A stretch of DNA of 16,281 nucleotides, from assembly GCA_964411785.1 (NCBI GenBank), contig CAYPMJ010000038.1, positions 1 to 16,281 of the forward strand, in the 5' to 3' direction. This document shows positions 1-7,567 of the stretch, piece by piece; position 1 is the first letter of the stretch, and each line of letters starts with the position of its first letter. Origin of the DNA: RUG626 sp964411785. GTDB lineage: Bacteria > Bacillota > Clostridia > Oscillospirales > Oscillospiraceae. The notes below the pieces were generated by a model. That model did not search any database. It was not told where the DNA came from and saw nothing but the letters and a program-made list of their open reading frames with translations. A program made the position numbers and the translations under genes.

Positions 1-5
1 CCTCC
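1..5 (-). promoter_or_regulatory. Ribosome binding site of the next gene (outside window)
   Basis: Read on the minus strand the last five bases are GGAGG, which fits a Shine-Dalgarno sequence for a gene starting just beyond the left edge. The stop codon of the CsaB fusion lies only 24 bases upstream, so the operon very probably continues. An ATG at 13-15 has no ribosome binding site before it and I do not take it as a start. Confidence 0.5.
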
Positions 6-28
6 AGTAATCCATTTTTATGGAGCTG

Positions 29-2212
29 TTAAAGCTCTCTCAATATCTCACGGTTTTTTTCCGCCAGCGCCGTCAGCCGCTCCCGCTTCCTCTGCAATGC
101 CTCCACGGCCGTCCTCCTGTCCTGGAGTATGCGCGAGGCGGACTCCACTGCCAGCGCCTCATCTATACAATCTGCACTGCCGGCGGATGGCTGGTCCAGC
201 ATCCTCAGGCACGCGGCCACCTTGGGGTCATAGCTGAAGCCCACTGTCGGCGTACCTGCACAGGCCGCAAATATCACCGCGTGCAGCCGCATCGACAAAA
301 CAAGGACGCTCCGCGACATGACTCCCATCAGATCCCCCGCCAGGCAGCCCGCGGGAAGTATTGCCGACGGCGTCCTCATGAGCTCCGACACAGCCCGGCT
401 GGCCGGTATATCTCTTGAGGGCTGAAACGGAACAAATACTGTAGTAACCTTGAATTTCCTGCTGAGCTTGTCGCAGACACGCGCCACCGACGCGCTGAAA
501 TCTCCCCCGACAAGCGGCCTTACGGATACCGCAATGAAGTCCCCCTTCACTCCCGCTCCCGAGAGCAGCTCGTCCGTGCGCTGTTCGTCCGGAGGCGGCA
601 GCAGAAACACCGGGTCAGCCGTCACGGTTATATCTCCCCGCTCCACCCCCATCTCCCGCAGTGTTCTCAGCGAGTCCTCATCCCGGAGCGTCACGACATC
701 CGCCCTCTCAACTGCCTCCTTCACCCCCTTCCTGTTGCGGGCGCGGTGAACCGGGCCTATCCCGTTGGCCAGCAGCACAACCCGCTTCCCCTTCCGCTCC
801 GCCGACCGGATTATTGCAAGGTAATACCATATGGAACGTGAGGACGTGGCATCCTGAAGCAGACTCCCGCCTCCTGAGACAAGTATGTCGCACCTGCGCA
901 CTGCCCGCGTCACACTCAACGGTGAGAACCTCTGGATTGCCCTGCATCCATATGCCCCGGCTGTTGCCTTCGGACTTCGGGAGAGAACCGTCACCTCCGA
1001 ATCAGGCCGCGTCTCCCGGATAAGTCCCAGCACTGACTCCAGAATTGCCTCGTCCCCTGTGTTTCCAAAGCCGTAATAGCCGCTCATCACAATTCTGCCA
1101 GGTCCCCTCGCAGCTCTGTAGGCGTCCAGCGCGTCCTGCGCCATGCGTCGGACTGAGTAGTGCTCCAGCACCACTGCGCGTCCCAGCTCACCAAGTCGGC
1201 GTCTCTCATCCTCAGGCATGAGGAGACACGCCTCCACATCCTCCTCAAGGCGCTGACGCTCCGTCTGCGGGAAGCCCCGGCAGCAGAAGTTCCCCTCCAT
1301 GCCGGACTTAAGCTTCTCCTCGGTAAACACCCCCATATAGCCCTCATTCCCGGCTATCACTGTGGGGAGCCCCGCGCTCATGCCCTCCAGCGCCGCGCGG
1401 GAAACGCCAACGAAAACATCCCCCGCTGCAGCCACGGCGTTTATGTCCGTCCTGGGTCCTGTCATCACGACGCACCTTCGCCCTGTGCGCCTGTTCGCCT
1501 CCTCCGCAAGCTCCTTAAGCTCCTCATAGACCTCGCCGCCCCCCGCTATGAGCACAACCACACCAGGCACACGCTCAGCAAGCTCCGGCGCCGCCTCTAT
1601 GAGATACTTCGCCGCCAGCGCCCGGCTCCCGTCGAGCCGGCTCACATGGACTATGACTCTGGCGTCCAGCGGGATGCCGAACTCCCGCCGGACGGCCTCG
1701 CCGGATACTGCCGGCGAGAACTTCTCCGTATCTATCCCGTTTATGGTGACGAATATATTTCTTTCATCGAGGCCATAGCTCCCGACAAGATAGCTGCGGA
1801 TATCCTCTGACACTGCTATGGTCTTGTCTCCCCAGTCTGTGAGAAACCGCAGCATCCCGCCCGTATCGAATACCCAGTGGGCTGTGGTTACGAACGGGAA
1901 CCGCATGGTTCTCCTCAGAAGTCCGCAGAGAAAGCCGGGTATTCTGGCGTGGGCATGGACTATGTCAGGACGCTCCTTCCGGATTATCCTCCTTAACGCA
2001 AGAAGAGATTCCAGCATCGGACCTAAGCTGCGACGGTTCATCGGGACGCTGAAATGCCTTATCCCGGCGTCTGTGAGCTCCGGAACATACGCGCCTCCGT
2101 TGGACGCCACCAGCACCTCGTGGCCCTGCCTTTCAAGCTCCTTTGAAAGCTCCACCACGTGCGTCTCCGCCCCGCCTATATCAAGGCCCATCGCGGCCAT
2201 CAGTATCTTCAT
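29..2212 (-). CDS. csaB: GT4-like glycosyltransferase fused to polysaccharide pyruvyltransferase CsaB
   Basis: Two-domain cytoplasmic protein of 727 aa. Residues 1-365 form a GT-B glycosyltransferase of the GT4 type: an N-terminal nucleotide-sugar-enzyme start with GGAETHV at 13-19, HAHAR at 86-90, and an acceptor-side block ending in RAALEGMSAG around 272-281. The usual EX7E pair is incomplete: E276 is there but its partner eight residues upstream is V268. Residues about 373-690 form a CsaB domain (GYYGFGNTGDEA at 379-390, VSGGGSLLQD at 445-454, RLHAVIFA at 642-649), the enzyme that adds pyruvate ketals to wall polysaccharide in SLH-anchoring Gram-positives. The tail (695-725) is a charged helix, probably coiled coil. 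It starts in an ATGA overlap with the preceding gene behind GGAGG seven bases upstream. CsaB is usually about 300-400 aa alone, so the fusion is notable. The pyruvyltransferase call is firm; the activity of the first domain is inferred. Confidence 0.9.
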   Translation of the reverse strand: MKILMAAMGLDIGGAETHVVELSKELERQGHEVLVASNGGAYVPELTDAGIRHFSVPMNRRSLGPMLESLLALRRIIRKERPDIVHAHARIPGFLCGLLRRTMRFPFVTTAHWVFDTGGMLRFLTDWGDKTIAVSEDIRSYLVGSYGLDERNIFVTINGIDTEKFSPAVSGEAVRREFGIPLDARVIVHVSRLDGSRALAAKYLIEAAPELAERVPGVVVLIAGGGEVYEELKELAEEANRRTGRRCVVMTGPRTDINAVAAAGDVFVGVSRAALEGMSAGLPTVIAGNEGYMGVFTEEKLKSGMEGNFCCRGFPQTERQRLEEDVEACLLMPEDERRRLGELGRAVVLEHYSVRRMAQDALDAYRAARGPGRIVMSGYYGFGNTGDEAILESVLGLIRETRPDSEVTVLSRSPKATAGAYGCRAIQRFSPLSVTRAVRRCDILVSGGGSLLQDATSSRSIWYYLAIIRSAERKGKRVVLLANGIGPVHRARNRKGVKEAVERADVVTLRDEDSLRTLREMGVERGDITVTADPVFLLPPPDEQRTDELLSGAGVKGDFIAVSVRPLVGGDFSASVARVCDKLSRKFKVTTVFVPFQPSRDIPASRAVSELMRTPSAILPAGCLAGDLMGVMSRSVLVLSMRLHAVIFAACAGTPTVGFSYDPKVAACLRMLDQPSAGSADCIDEALAVESASRILQDRRTAVEALQRKRERLTALAEKNREILREL

Positions 2213-2715
2213 CCATCACCCTCCGGCTGGACGCTCCAGACTGTCCCTCCGCCGACAAGGTATTTCGTCGTGTAGTACAGGTACCCGTTTGCGCTCACCT
2301 CAACTGTCCTTGAGGCGTAGCACTGCCCGTTTGTCACCAGCCCCTCCGCGTCAACGGTCACAAAGAGGTCAAACTGCTCCGGGATAGTCGCCTTGACGAA
2401 CCTGCCGTCAACCGTGCTGTAATACTGCTCCGCCGGCTCAACCTCCACGCTGCGCACAGTCCCCAGCACCGTATCGGAATCGGACTCGTACAGGACGTCT
2501 CCCACCTCGAGCACGTCCACCGTGAACTGCCTGACGCCGGATATTTTCAGCACGTACGAAAAGCTGTCATCTCCGCCGGATGTGACATCGCCCGAGAAGA
2601 AGAACCGGACACACACCATCACGGCCAGCGCCAGCGCCACAGCCAGACAGAGCAGATCCACAACGCTCACCCTGCCCAGAATCCGTCCGTCGCTGTCAAC
2701 AAGCTTCCTTTTCAT
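2209..2715 (-). CDS. DUF4330 domain-containing membrane-anchored protein (second copy)
   Basis: A 168-aa protein with a short cytoplasmic start (MKRKLVDSDGRILGRVS), one membrane helix at about residues 19-40, and an extracytoplasmic remainder of beta-rich appearance. The layout and the sequence around the helix (GRVSVVDLLCLAVALALAV) match DUF4330, a family of unknown function found in wall-polysaccharide operons of Clostridia. It is a diverged tandem paralogue of the preceding gene: both have the N-terminal anchor, a VGDVLYESDS or PGDALVDRIK type segment followed by GTVRSVEV or GTIESVEL, and a closing strand pair. It overlaps both neighbours by four bases, and GGGAGG lies seven bases before its ATG. 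A role in assembling or exporting the glycan is inferred only from position; no catalytic motif is visible. Confidence 0.8.
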   Translation of the reverse strand: MKRKLVDSDGRILGRVSVVDLLCLAVALALAVMVCVRFFFSGDVTSGGDDSFSYVLKISGVRQFTVDVLEVGDVLYESDSDTVLGTVRSVEVEPAEQYYSTVDGRFVKATIPEQFDLFVTVDAEGLVTNGQCYASRTVEVSANGYLYYTTKYLVGGGTVWSVQPEGDG

Positions 2716-3197
2716 TCCAGTTCCTCCCTGTTCAGCGCTATGATCGTGCCTGATATCTGATACCCCGGGCCCTTAAGCACAACCGAGGAGCCCACGCGGA
2801 TGACATATCCCTTGTCGACCGTGATCTCCGTGTCCGTCACCACCGCCGGCGCCTTTATCGTTATCACTGCCTCGCACTCGTCCGGCACCTCAACATACGA
2901 AGCGCCCCCGTTTATCTGGTCGTTCACCAGCACCCTGGCGGTGCTCAGCTCCACGCTCTCAATCGTTCCGACGTCATATTTCTTTATGCGGTCCACAAGC
3001 GCGTCCCCCGGGCTTATGAGACCGGCCATACTCTCCTGAATGGACGGTATCTCCACAACATAGGTTATCTCCATGCTCTCCCCGTCCCCTCCCAGGCCCC
3101 TGCCCACCAGCACCAGCACTGCGGCAAGCGCCAGTATCACAGCAATGGCTATCACATCGAAGAGATTAAAAAAACGTCCTATTCCCTTTTTCTTCAT
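2712..3197 (-). CDS. DUF4330 domain-containing membrane-anchored protein (first copy)
   Basis: A 161-aa protein with a basic start (MKKKGIGRFFNLFDVIAI), one membrane helix at about residues 14-32, then an extracytoplasmic domain of short beta segments (DKGYVIRVGSSVVLKGPGYQISGTIIALN near the end). This is the DUF4330 pattern. It lies directly upstream of a second DUF4330 gene, so the two products may pair, perhaps as a heterodimer (inference). The start is set by the ATGA overlap with the glycosyltransferase gene and by AAAGGAG five bases upstream. Nothing suggests an enzyme: no conserved His, Asp or Ser cluster stands out. Function is unknown; only the link with wall-glycan genes is supported. 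Confidence 0.8.
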   Translation of the reverse strand: MKKKGIGRFFNLFDVIAIAVILALAAVLVLVGRGLGGDGESMEITYVVEIPSIQESMAGLISPGDALVDRIKKYDVGTIESVELSTARVLVNDQINGGASYVEVPDECEAVITIKAPAVVTDTEITVDKGYVIRVGSSVVLKGPGYQISGTIIALNREELE

Positions 3198-4312
3198 TGT
3201 TTCTCCTTTCCAAGGGCCTTACGGTAAACATTTTCCAGCCCGTGCGCGTAATGCTCCGCCGTAAAACGCGCCTCATACGCCTCCCTCGCTCCCTCCCCGA
3301 GGCGACGCCTCAGAGCTTCGTCAGACAGTCTCTCAAGACATTCCGCCAGCGCCGCCGGATCCTGCGGTGTGAACAGAAGTCCCGATACTCCGTCGTCCAC
3401 TACCCACGGGTTCCCGCAGCAGTCCGACGCCGCCATGGGTATCCCAAGGCTCATTCCCTCAATAAGGGACAGGCTCGACGTCTCAGAGACATAGGACGCG
3501 TTTATCTGAATATCCATAGCTGAGAGCACCGTGGATACGTCGCTCACAAACCCGGTGAAAATGACGTACTCCCCAAGGCCCAGCCTCTCAACCCCCGCCC
3601 GCACCTCATTCTCAAAGCTGCCCGTACCCGCGATTATGAGCTTCATCCTGACGCCATGGTCCAGCACAAGCCGCAGCGCCTCCAGGATACACAGGTGTCC
3701 CTTGTACTCCTCTATTCTTGCGAGGATGCCGGCTGTCAGCTCGCCCGGACTGATACCGTGCGTCCTGCGGAACTTATCAAGCTCCTCCGCTGAGGCCTCC
3801 GGCACCCTGGCAGCGCCGTTCATCATGATATCAAGCTTGCTTTCATCGACGCCGATGTCCGTCAGCAGCTTCGCCCCAGCGGGGGATATTACGACTATCC
3901 TGTCTGCGTAATGCTCGTACAGTGCCCTGTAGATGAGCCTCACCGGCGTTTTTCTCACCCAAGCCGGGAACGGAAAGGCAGAATGTCTTGTAAACACCAC
4001 TCTCTTCCCACAGCGCTTCCCCGCTATGCGGCCTGAGAGAGAGCCGTGGGTGTGGACTATGTCCGGGTCAAAGTCCCGTATCACCTGCTTCTGGAGACGT
4101 ATTGCCGCTCTGTCAAAGGATTTGTCCCGCATTGCGTCTATTTCAAAGGTCTGTATACCCAGCTCCTCCACGGGACCTTTAAGCATGCTCCCCCGCGGCA
4201 GCAGCACCGCCGCCTCGAAGCTCCCTCTGTCCATCCCGCCAAGGTACGCCAGCACTGCGCGTCCCGCGCCGCCTATATTCGTGTCGCTCACTATGTTGAG
4301 CACCCGTATCAT
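3194..4312 (-). CDS. GT4 family glycosyltransferase
   Basis: A 372-aa soluble GT-B glycosyltransferase expected to add a sugar from a nucleotide donor to a lipid-linked glycan at the inner face of the membrane. Family marks: GGAGRAV at 14-20 in the first Rossmann loop, HTHGSLSGR at 87-95, TRHS at 108-111, ARIEEYKGH at 198-206 with the donor-phosphate-binding Arg/Lys, IIAGTGS at 226-232, and a complete EX7E motif (E277 to E285 in SETSSLSLIEG). The length is normal for GT4. Unlike the GT4 half of the CsaB fusion further down the operon, this one has every expected catalytic residue. It overlaps the Wzy-like gene upstream and the first DUF4330 gene downstream by ATGA. Donor and acceptor sugars cannot be read from sequence. 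Confidence 0.9.
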   Translation of the reverse strand: MIRVLNIVSDTNIGGAGRAVLAYLGGMDRGSFEAAVLLPRGSMLKGPVEELGIQTFEIDAMRDKSFDRAAIRLQKQVIRDFDPDIVHTHGSLSGRIAGKRCGKRVVFTRHSAFPFPAWVRKTPVRLIYRALYEHYADRIVVISPAGAKLLTDIGVDESKLDIMMNGAARVPEASAEELDKFRRTHGISPGELTAGILARIEEYKGHLCILEALRLVLDHGVRMKLIIAGTGSFENEVRAGVERLGLGEYVIFTGFVSDVSTVLSAMDIQINASYVSETSSLSLIEGMSLGIPMAASDCCGNPWVVDDGVSGLLFTPQDPAALAECLERLSDEALRRRLGEGAREAYEARFTAEHYAHGLENVYRKALGKEKQ

Positions 4313-5730
4313 GGCGTCGCCTCCTCAGGCCAGCTGTGGGAGAGCATCGCCCCTAAGGCTATTACAACCCAGAACATCAGCATGACGCGGTAATTATAAA
4401 ATGAATACTCCACTGCCGACTGGACAAGAAACCCCGTGAGCGCCGAGAGGACGGCGATGAGCTGAAAGCGCGTCCTCCTGTCCAGCGCAGCGTTCAGCGC
4501 CGAGCCCGCGGCGCGGATGCATGAAAACACCGCCCCGCCAAGGGTGACAAGTCCCAGCACTCCGCACTCGCAGACGACCTGGAGGTAAAGGCTGTGTGAG
4601 TGCGCGGCGGAGGCCGCGTTGAAGCTGTAGAGCGGATATATCCGGCTGAAGGCCGCCTGACCGGTGCCCACGCCGAAGAGCCAGTAGTCCCGCAGCATAT
4701 TCAGTGAGGCCAGCCAGATTGAAATCCTGTATGAGGAGGAGCTGTCGGTCATATCCGTGATGCTTGTAAAGCGGTCCAGAATTGAATCCGGGAGCACGAA
4801 GATAAGAGCCACTATCCCCGCTATTCCCAGAACCACAGTCCGTCTGTCAAGCAGCACAAGAAAGAGCGCAGCTGCCAGCAGCAGACCCAGCCAGCCGCCC
4901 CTGGAGTAGGTGAGCAGCATGCACACCACCATGGCGGCTGTGGCTAGTCCCCCCAGAATTCTTCCCCGCCGTGACGGCGCCGTCACGGCGCACGACACGC
5001 CGAAGGGAATTACCAGCAGCAGATATTCCGCCAGCACATTGGGGTTATCCAGGAAGGCGTACACACGCAGAGTAATATCCGAGAAGCTATCCTCATCTAT
5101 CCAGGCCTTGTCGCTCTCCATACCGGTCAATGCCTGCAGTATGCCGAACAGCGACATCACTGCCCCGGCGGCTGTGATGAGGTAAATAATCCTGTCCACC
5201 TGCCGGCGCTCAGTCACCGAGGCCTGCAGCGCAACCGTAAAGAGCACGAAGAACACCGTCAGAAGACCGCTCTCCAGACTCCCCGCCAGGTCCACAGAAG
5301 TAAAGGTCCCCGTGAGATAAACTGCCGCGAAGAGGATCGTCCATTTATTCACCGGCGAATAATGAAGCCTCAGCTCCCTGTCACAGCCAAACGCAGCCAT
5401 AACCGACAAAACCCCCACAGCCGCAAGCGCCAGCGCAGCCATGGTGGGCACAAGCGGAGCAAGCGCCGTCGCCGTGGCGCACCAGAAAAACATTCTCTTA
5501 AAAACCGAGCCCTGCAAAGCCCTTGTGAGGCGAAGCTTCTCAAAAAGTCCGCACCAGAGCGAGTGCAGCCACGCCGCAAGCCGACCCGCCAGGCTTGCAG
5601 GGCCCTTTTCCCTTACGGTCTCGCCGGTGAAGATTACAGAGAGTCTGCTCCTCCTCCACTGACTGTCAAACCATTGGGCAGCTGCCGTGAGCCAGCGGAA
5701 GACCACGCTCGCCTCAAGAATTTTCCTCAT
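4309..5730 (-). CDS. O-antigen ligase/polymerase-like (Wzy_C) integral membrane protein
   Basis: A 473-aa polytopic membrane protein with about ten or more hydrophobic helices, of the WaaL/Wzy family that joins or transfers polysaccharide chains from a lipid carrier outside the membrane. Visible family blocks: LDNPNVLAEYLL at 227-238, LTYSRGGWLG at 273-282, SYRISIWLASLNMLRDYWLFGVGTG at 333-357, and AHSHSLYLQ at 376-384 in the large external loop with the conserved histidine (H377). An upstream in-frame start would add 15 residues and overlap murJ by about 50 bases. I prefer the ATG at 5730: it forms an ATGA with the murJ stop and has AAGGGGAG seven bases upstream. The 80-residue basic N-terminal region before the first helix is longer than usual. 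In this operon it probably polymerises the wall glycan or ligates it (inference). Confidence 0.85.
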   Translation of the reverse strand: MRKILEASVVFRWLTAAAQWFDSQWRRSRLSVIFTGETVREKGPASLAGRLAAWLHSLWCGLFEKLRLTRALQGSVFKRMFFWCATATALAPLVPTMAALALAAVGVLSVMAAFGCDRELRLHYSPVNKWTILFAAVYLTGTFTSVDLAGSLESGLLTVFFVLFTVALQASVTERRQVDRIIYLITAAGAVMSLFGILQALTGMESDKAWIDEDSFSDITLRVYAFLDNPNVLAEYLLLVIPFGVSCAVTAPSRRGRILGGLATAAMVVCMLLTYSRGGWLGLLLAAALFLVLLDRRTVVLGIAGIVALIFVLPDSILDRFTSITDMTDSSSSYRISIWLASLNMLRDYWLFGVGTGQAAFSRIYPLYSFNAASAAHSHSLYLQVVCECGVLGLVTLGGAVFSCIRAAGSALNAALDRRTRFQLIAVLSALTGFLVQSAVEYSFYNYRVMLMFWVVIALGAMLSHSWPEEATP

Positions 5731-7280
5731 TGCCGTTCTCCCCTTCCGAGCTTTTTCCGCAGAACGCTCACACAAAGCTCAAGCTCCGGCACCTTAAACA
5801 GCGCCGTCAGCACGCCATATACCACAACTCCGGCCGCCGCCGGCAGAACAAGTCCCAGAATTCTTCCCACACGTTCCGCCAGAATCGCCTCCACGCCCAG
5901 GACAGCAGCGCCCATCGCGACGGCAGCGACGGTGATCCTCGCAAGGTCTAGCAGGAAGCGCCTATCCAGGAACCGCAGACCGCGGCTTTTAAGCGGCAGA
6001 TACAGCAGCACGCCGTTCACCGTAAATGATGCGGCAGAGGCAGCGGCGATACCCGCAACGTCCAGCGGTTCTGTCAGCACGGCGCACAGCACGGCATTTA
6101 CGGCGATTGACACTGCCCCTGCCAGCAGCGGAGCTCTCCCGCTCTGCTCAGCGAAGTATACCCTTGAGAGCACCGCCTGGACAGCGTAGCCCACCATCCC
6201 CAGCGCCATGACGCGAAGCGCCCTTGAGGTTATGTCCACGGAGAAGCTGTCAAAGGCCCCGCCCTCATAGATGAGGCGCACAAGAGGCTCGGCGCAGACC
6301 GAGAGACCCACGGTCATCGGAATCACGATGAAGAGCGTTGTGTGCATTGCCCCGGACACAGTCTCGCGCAGAACGCCGCTGTCGCCGCCGGCGTTCTCTC
6401 TTGTGAGGCGCGGGAAAATGTAGTTCGTCACAGCCAGCACAAACACCCCGGCTATGACGGTGTAGAGATTATACGCCCTGTCCACTGCCGTCACGCCGGC
6501 GCCGTTGAAGAGCCGCGAGGCGAATTTGTCATTCAGCGCCTGGTTTATCGGCAGCACCCACGCGCTTACCATCACCGGGAGCATGAGGCGGAATACCTTC
6601 CGCATCCCCTCCGACCTCACCGACAGGGACGGGCGGAAGCTAAATTGCTTCTTCCTGAGCGCCGGTATCTGCACCAGAGCCTGAAGGAGCCACGCCGCCA
6701 GAAAGGCGACGGCCAGCCCCTTTATGCCGAATTTTCTGTTCAGAGTCAGGTAATAGATTATGACAGCAGCGTTGGAGAACAGGCTCAGCCCCGCAGGTAT
6801 ATTAAATTCATCCAGGGATTGGAGTATCCCCACGAAAGAAAATGCCACGCCTGTAAAAAGCACCGTCGGCATCATTATCCTCGTCAGCTCGACGCACAGC
6901 TTTGTTGTCGCGGCATCGTAGCCGTCGGCGAAAAAACGGACCAGCGGCCCGGCAAAGACAATGCCCAGTGCGCTGAGGGCTCCGCAGAGCACGCCCATGA
7001 CGGAAATGAAGTTCCCCGCGAAATCAAACGCCTCCCGCCTCCCCTCCCTGGACAGTAGCTCCCCGAAGACGGGTATGAGACTTGCGGAGACGGCTGACGC
7101 GAAGACAGCGTCGAAGAACACCCTCGGAATAAGACTGGCGGTGAGAAACGCGTTGGCCTCCATACCGCTCCCGTAGTTTACGGTGAGGAGTCTGTCCCGC
7201 AAAAGTCCAAGAATCTTTCCCGCCAGAGTTATCAGCATCATGGCGCTGACCGTTCTCACCGGGCTTTTTTCCTCTGTCAC
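5727..7280 (-). CDS. murJ: MurJ/MviN family lipid flippase
   Basis: A 517-aa membrane protein of the MOP superfamily with about 14 hydrophobic segments, related to the lipid II flippase MurJ. Family features: GLLRDRLLTVNYGSGMEANAF near the N-terminus with the arginines typical of the first helix, IPRVFFDAVFASAVSASLIPVFGELL next, and NDKFASRLFNGAGVTAVDRAYNLY in the middle. The reading frame is open to 7325 from another GTG, but I choose the GTG at 7280 because AGAGGGGG lies seven bases before it, while the upstream GTG has only a weak AGG. It is first in the operon and overlaps the next gene by ATGA. In this setting it may flip the wall-polysaccharide precursor instead of, or as well as, lipid II. 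That choice is inference; the family call is firm. Confidence 0.92.
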   Translation of the reverse strand: MTEEKSPVRTVSAMMLITLAGKILGLLRDRLLTVNYGSGMEANAFLTASLIPRVFFDAVFASAVSASLIPVFGELLSREGRREAFDFAGNFISVMGVLCGALSALGIVFAGPLVRFFADGYDAATTKLCVELTRIMMPTVLFTGVAFSFVGILQSLDEFNIPAGLSLFSNAAVIIYYLTLNRKFGIKGLAVAFLAAWLLQALVQIPALRKKQFSFRPSLSVRSEGMRKVFRLMLPVMVSAWVLPINQALNDKFASRLFNGAGVTAVDRAYNLYTVIAGVFVLAVTNYIFPRLTRENAGGDSGVLRETVSGAMHTTLFIVIPMTVGLSVCAEPLVRLIYEGGAFDSFSVDITSRALRVMALGMVGYAVQAVLSRVYFAEQSGRAPLLAGAVSIAVNAVLCAVLTEPLDVAGIAAASAASFTVNGVLLYLPLKSRGLRFLDRRFLLDLARITVAAVAMGAAVLGVEAILAERVGRILGLVLPAAAGVVVYGVLTALFKVPELELCVSVLRKKLGRGERQ

Positions 7281-7342
7281 TGGCTTACCCCCTCTTTGAT
7301 GCGCCGCTGCTTTGAAAAGGCGCACAGACTGACCTAAAGGGT

Positions 7343-7371
7343 ATTGTACCCTATTATGTGATTTTTTTCAA
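7343..7371 (-). promoter_or_regulatory. Sigma-A-type promoter of the murJ operon
   Basis: On the minus strand TTGAAA (7366-7371) is followed after exactly 17 bases by TACAAT (7343-7348). Both are close to the vegetative consensus TTGACA/TATAAT. Transcription would begin near 7336, giving a leader of about 55 bases to the GTG at 7280. It lies downstream of the terminator of the preceding unit, so the operon has its own start. Confidence 0.7.
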
Positions 7372-7385
7372 CCTCTCGCAGATTA

Positions 7386-7406
7386 CTTTAAAACAAAGTT
7401 TTAAAG
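7386..7406. repeat. Perfect inverted repeat upstream of the murJ promoter
   Basis: CTTTAAAAC and GTTTTAAAG, 9 bp each and perfectly complementary, are separated by AAA. The repeat begins 15 bases upstream of the -35 box of the murJ promoter. It could be a protein-binding site or an A/T-rich upstream element; as a terminator it lacks GC pairs and is implausible. Confidence 0.5.
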
Positions 7407-7460
7407 GTTCCCGCCCCTTAGCAAGTCAGGTGTGAGATTTGCGCCCTTCCGACGCAGCGG

Positions 7461-7505
7461 AAAAAAGCCGGTGCGGAAGGCAGAGTTACCTTCCGCACCG
7501 GCTTT
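7461..7505 (-). terminator. Rho-independent terminator after the oxidoreductase gene
   Basis: A perfect 17-bp stem (arms 7464-7480 and 7489-7505, GC-rich core GCCGGTGCGGAAGG) with an 8-base loop. In the minus direction the stem runs into six consecutive T (complement of 7461-7466). The hairpin begins about 60 bases past the stop of the oxidoreductase gene, closing the importer-cupin-oxidoreductase unit. The opposite direction ends in only three T, so it acts mainly leftwards. Confidence 0.9.
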
Positions 7506-7567
7506 CGCCTTGACTGTGTCCACACAGCTTATATCCGGTTCTCTCAAGCTCTGCGCGTCCCGCCTGA

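Noticed and set aside
11..24. TCCAT-TTTT-ATGGA hairpin after the CsaB fusion gene as a terminator
   Set aside because: Only five weak base pairs and no proper T-run, and a ribosome site for a further gene follows at once, so the operon appears to continue.
1160..1810. 216-aa plus-strand frame inside the CsaB fusion gene
   Set aside because: Antisense to the well-supported glycosyltransferase domain, low-complexity composition and no translation signal.
5362..7058. Two long plus-strand frames (275 and 238 aa) opposite murJ and the Wzy-like gene
   Set aside because: Serine/arginine/proline or histidine-rich shadow sequence with no domains; the minus-strand membrane proteins explain the region.
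7516..7529. CTGTGT/ACACAG inverted repeat after the oxidoreductase gene
   Set aside because: A two-base loop cannot form a normal hairpin and the strong terminator just beyond explains the end of the unit.
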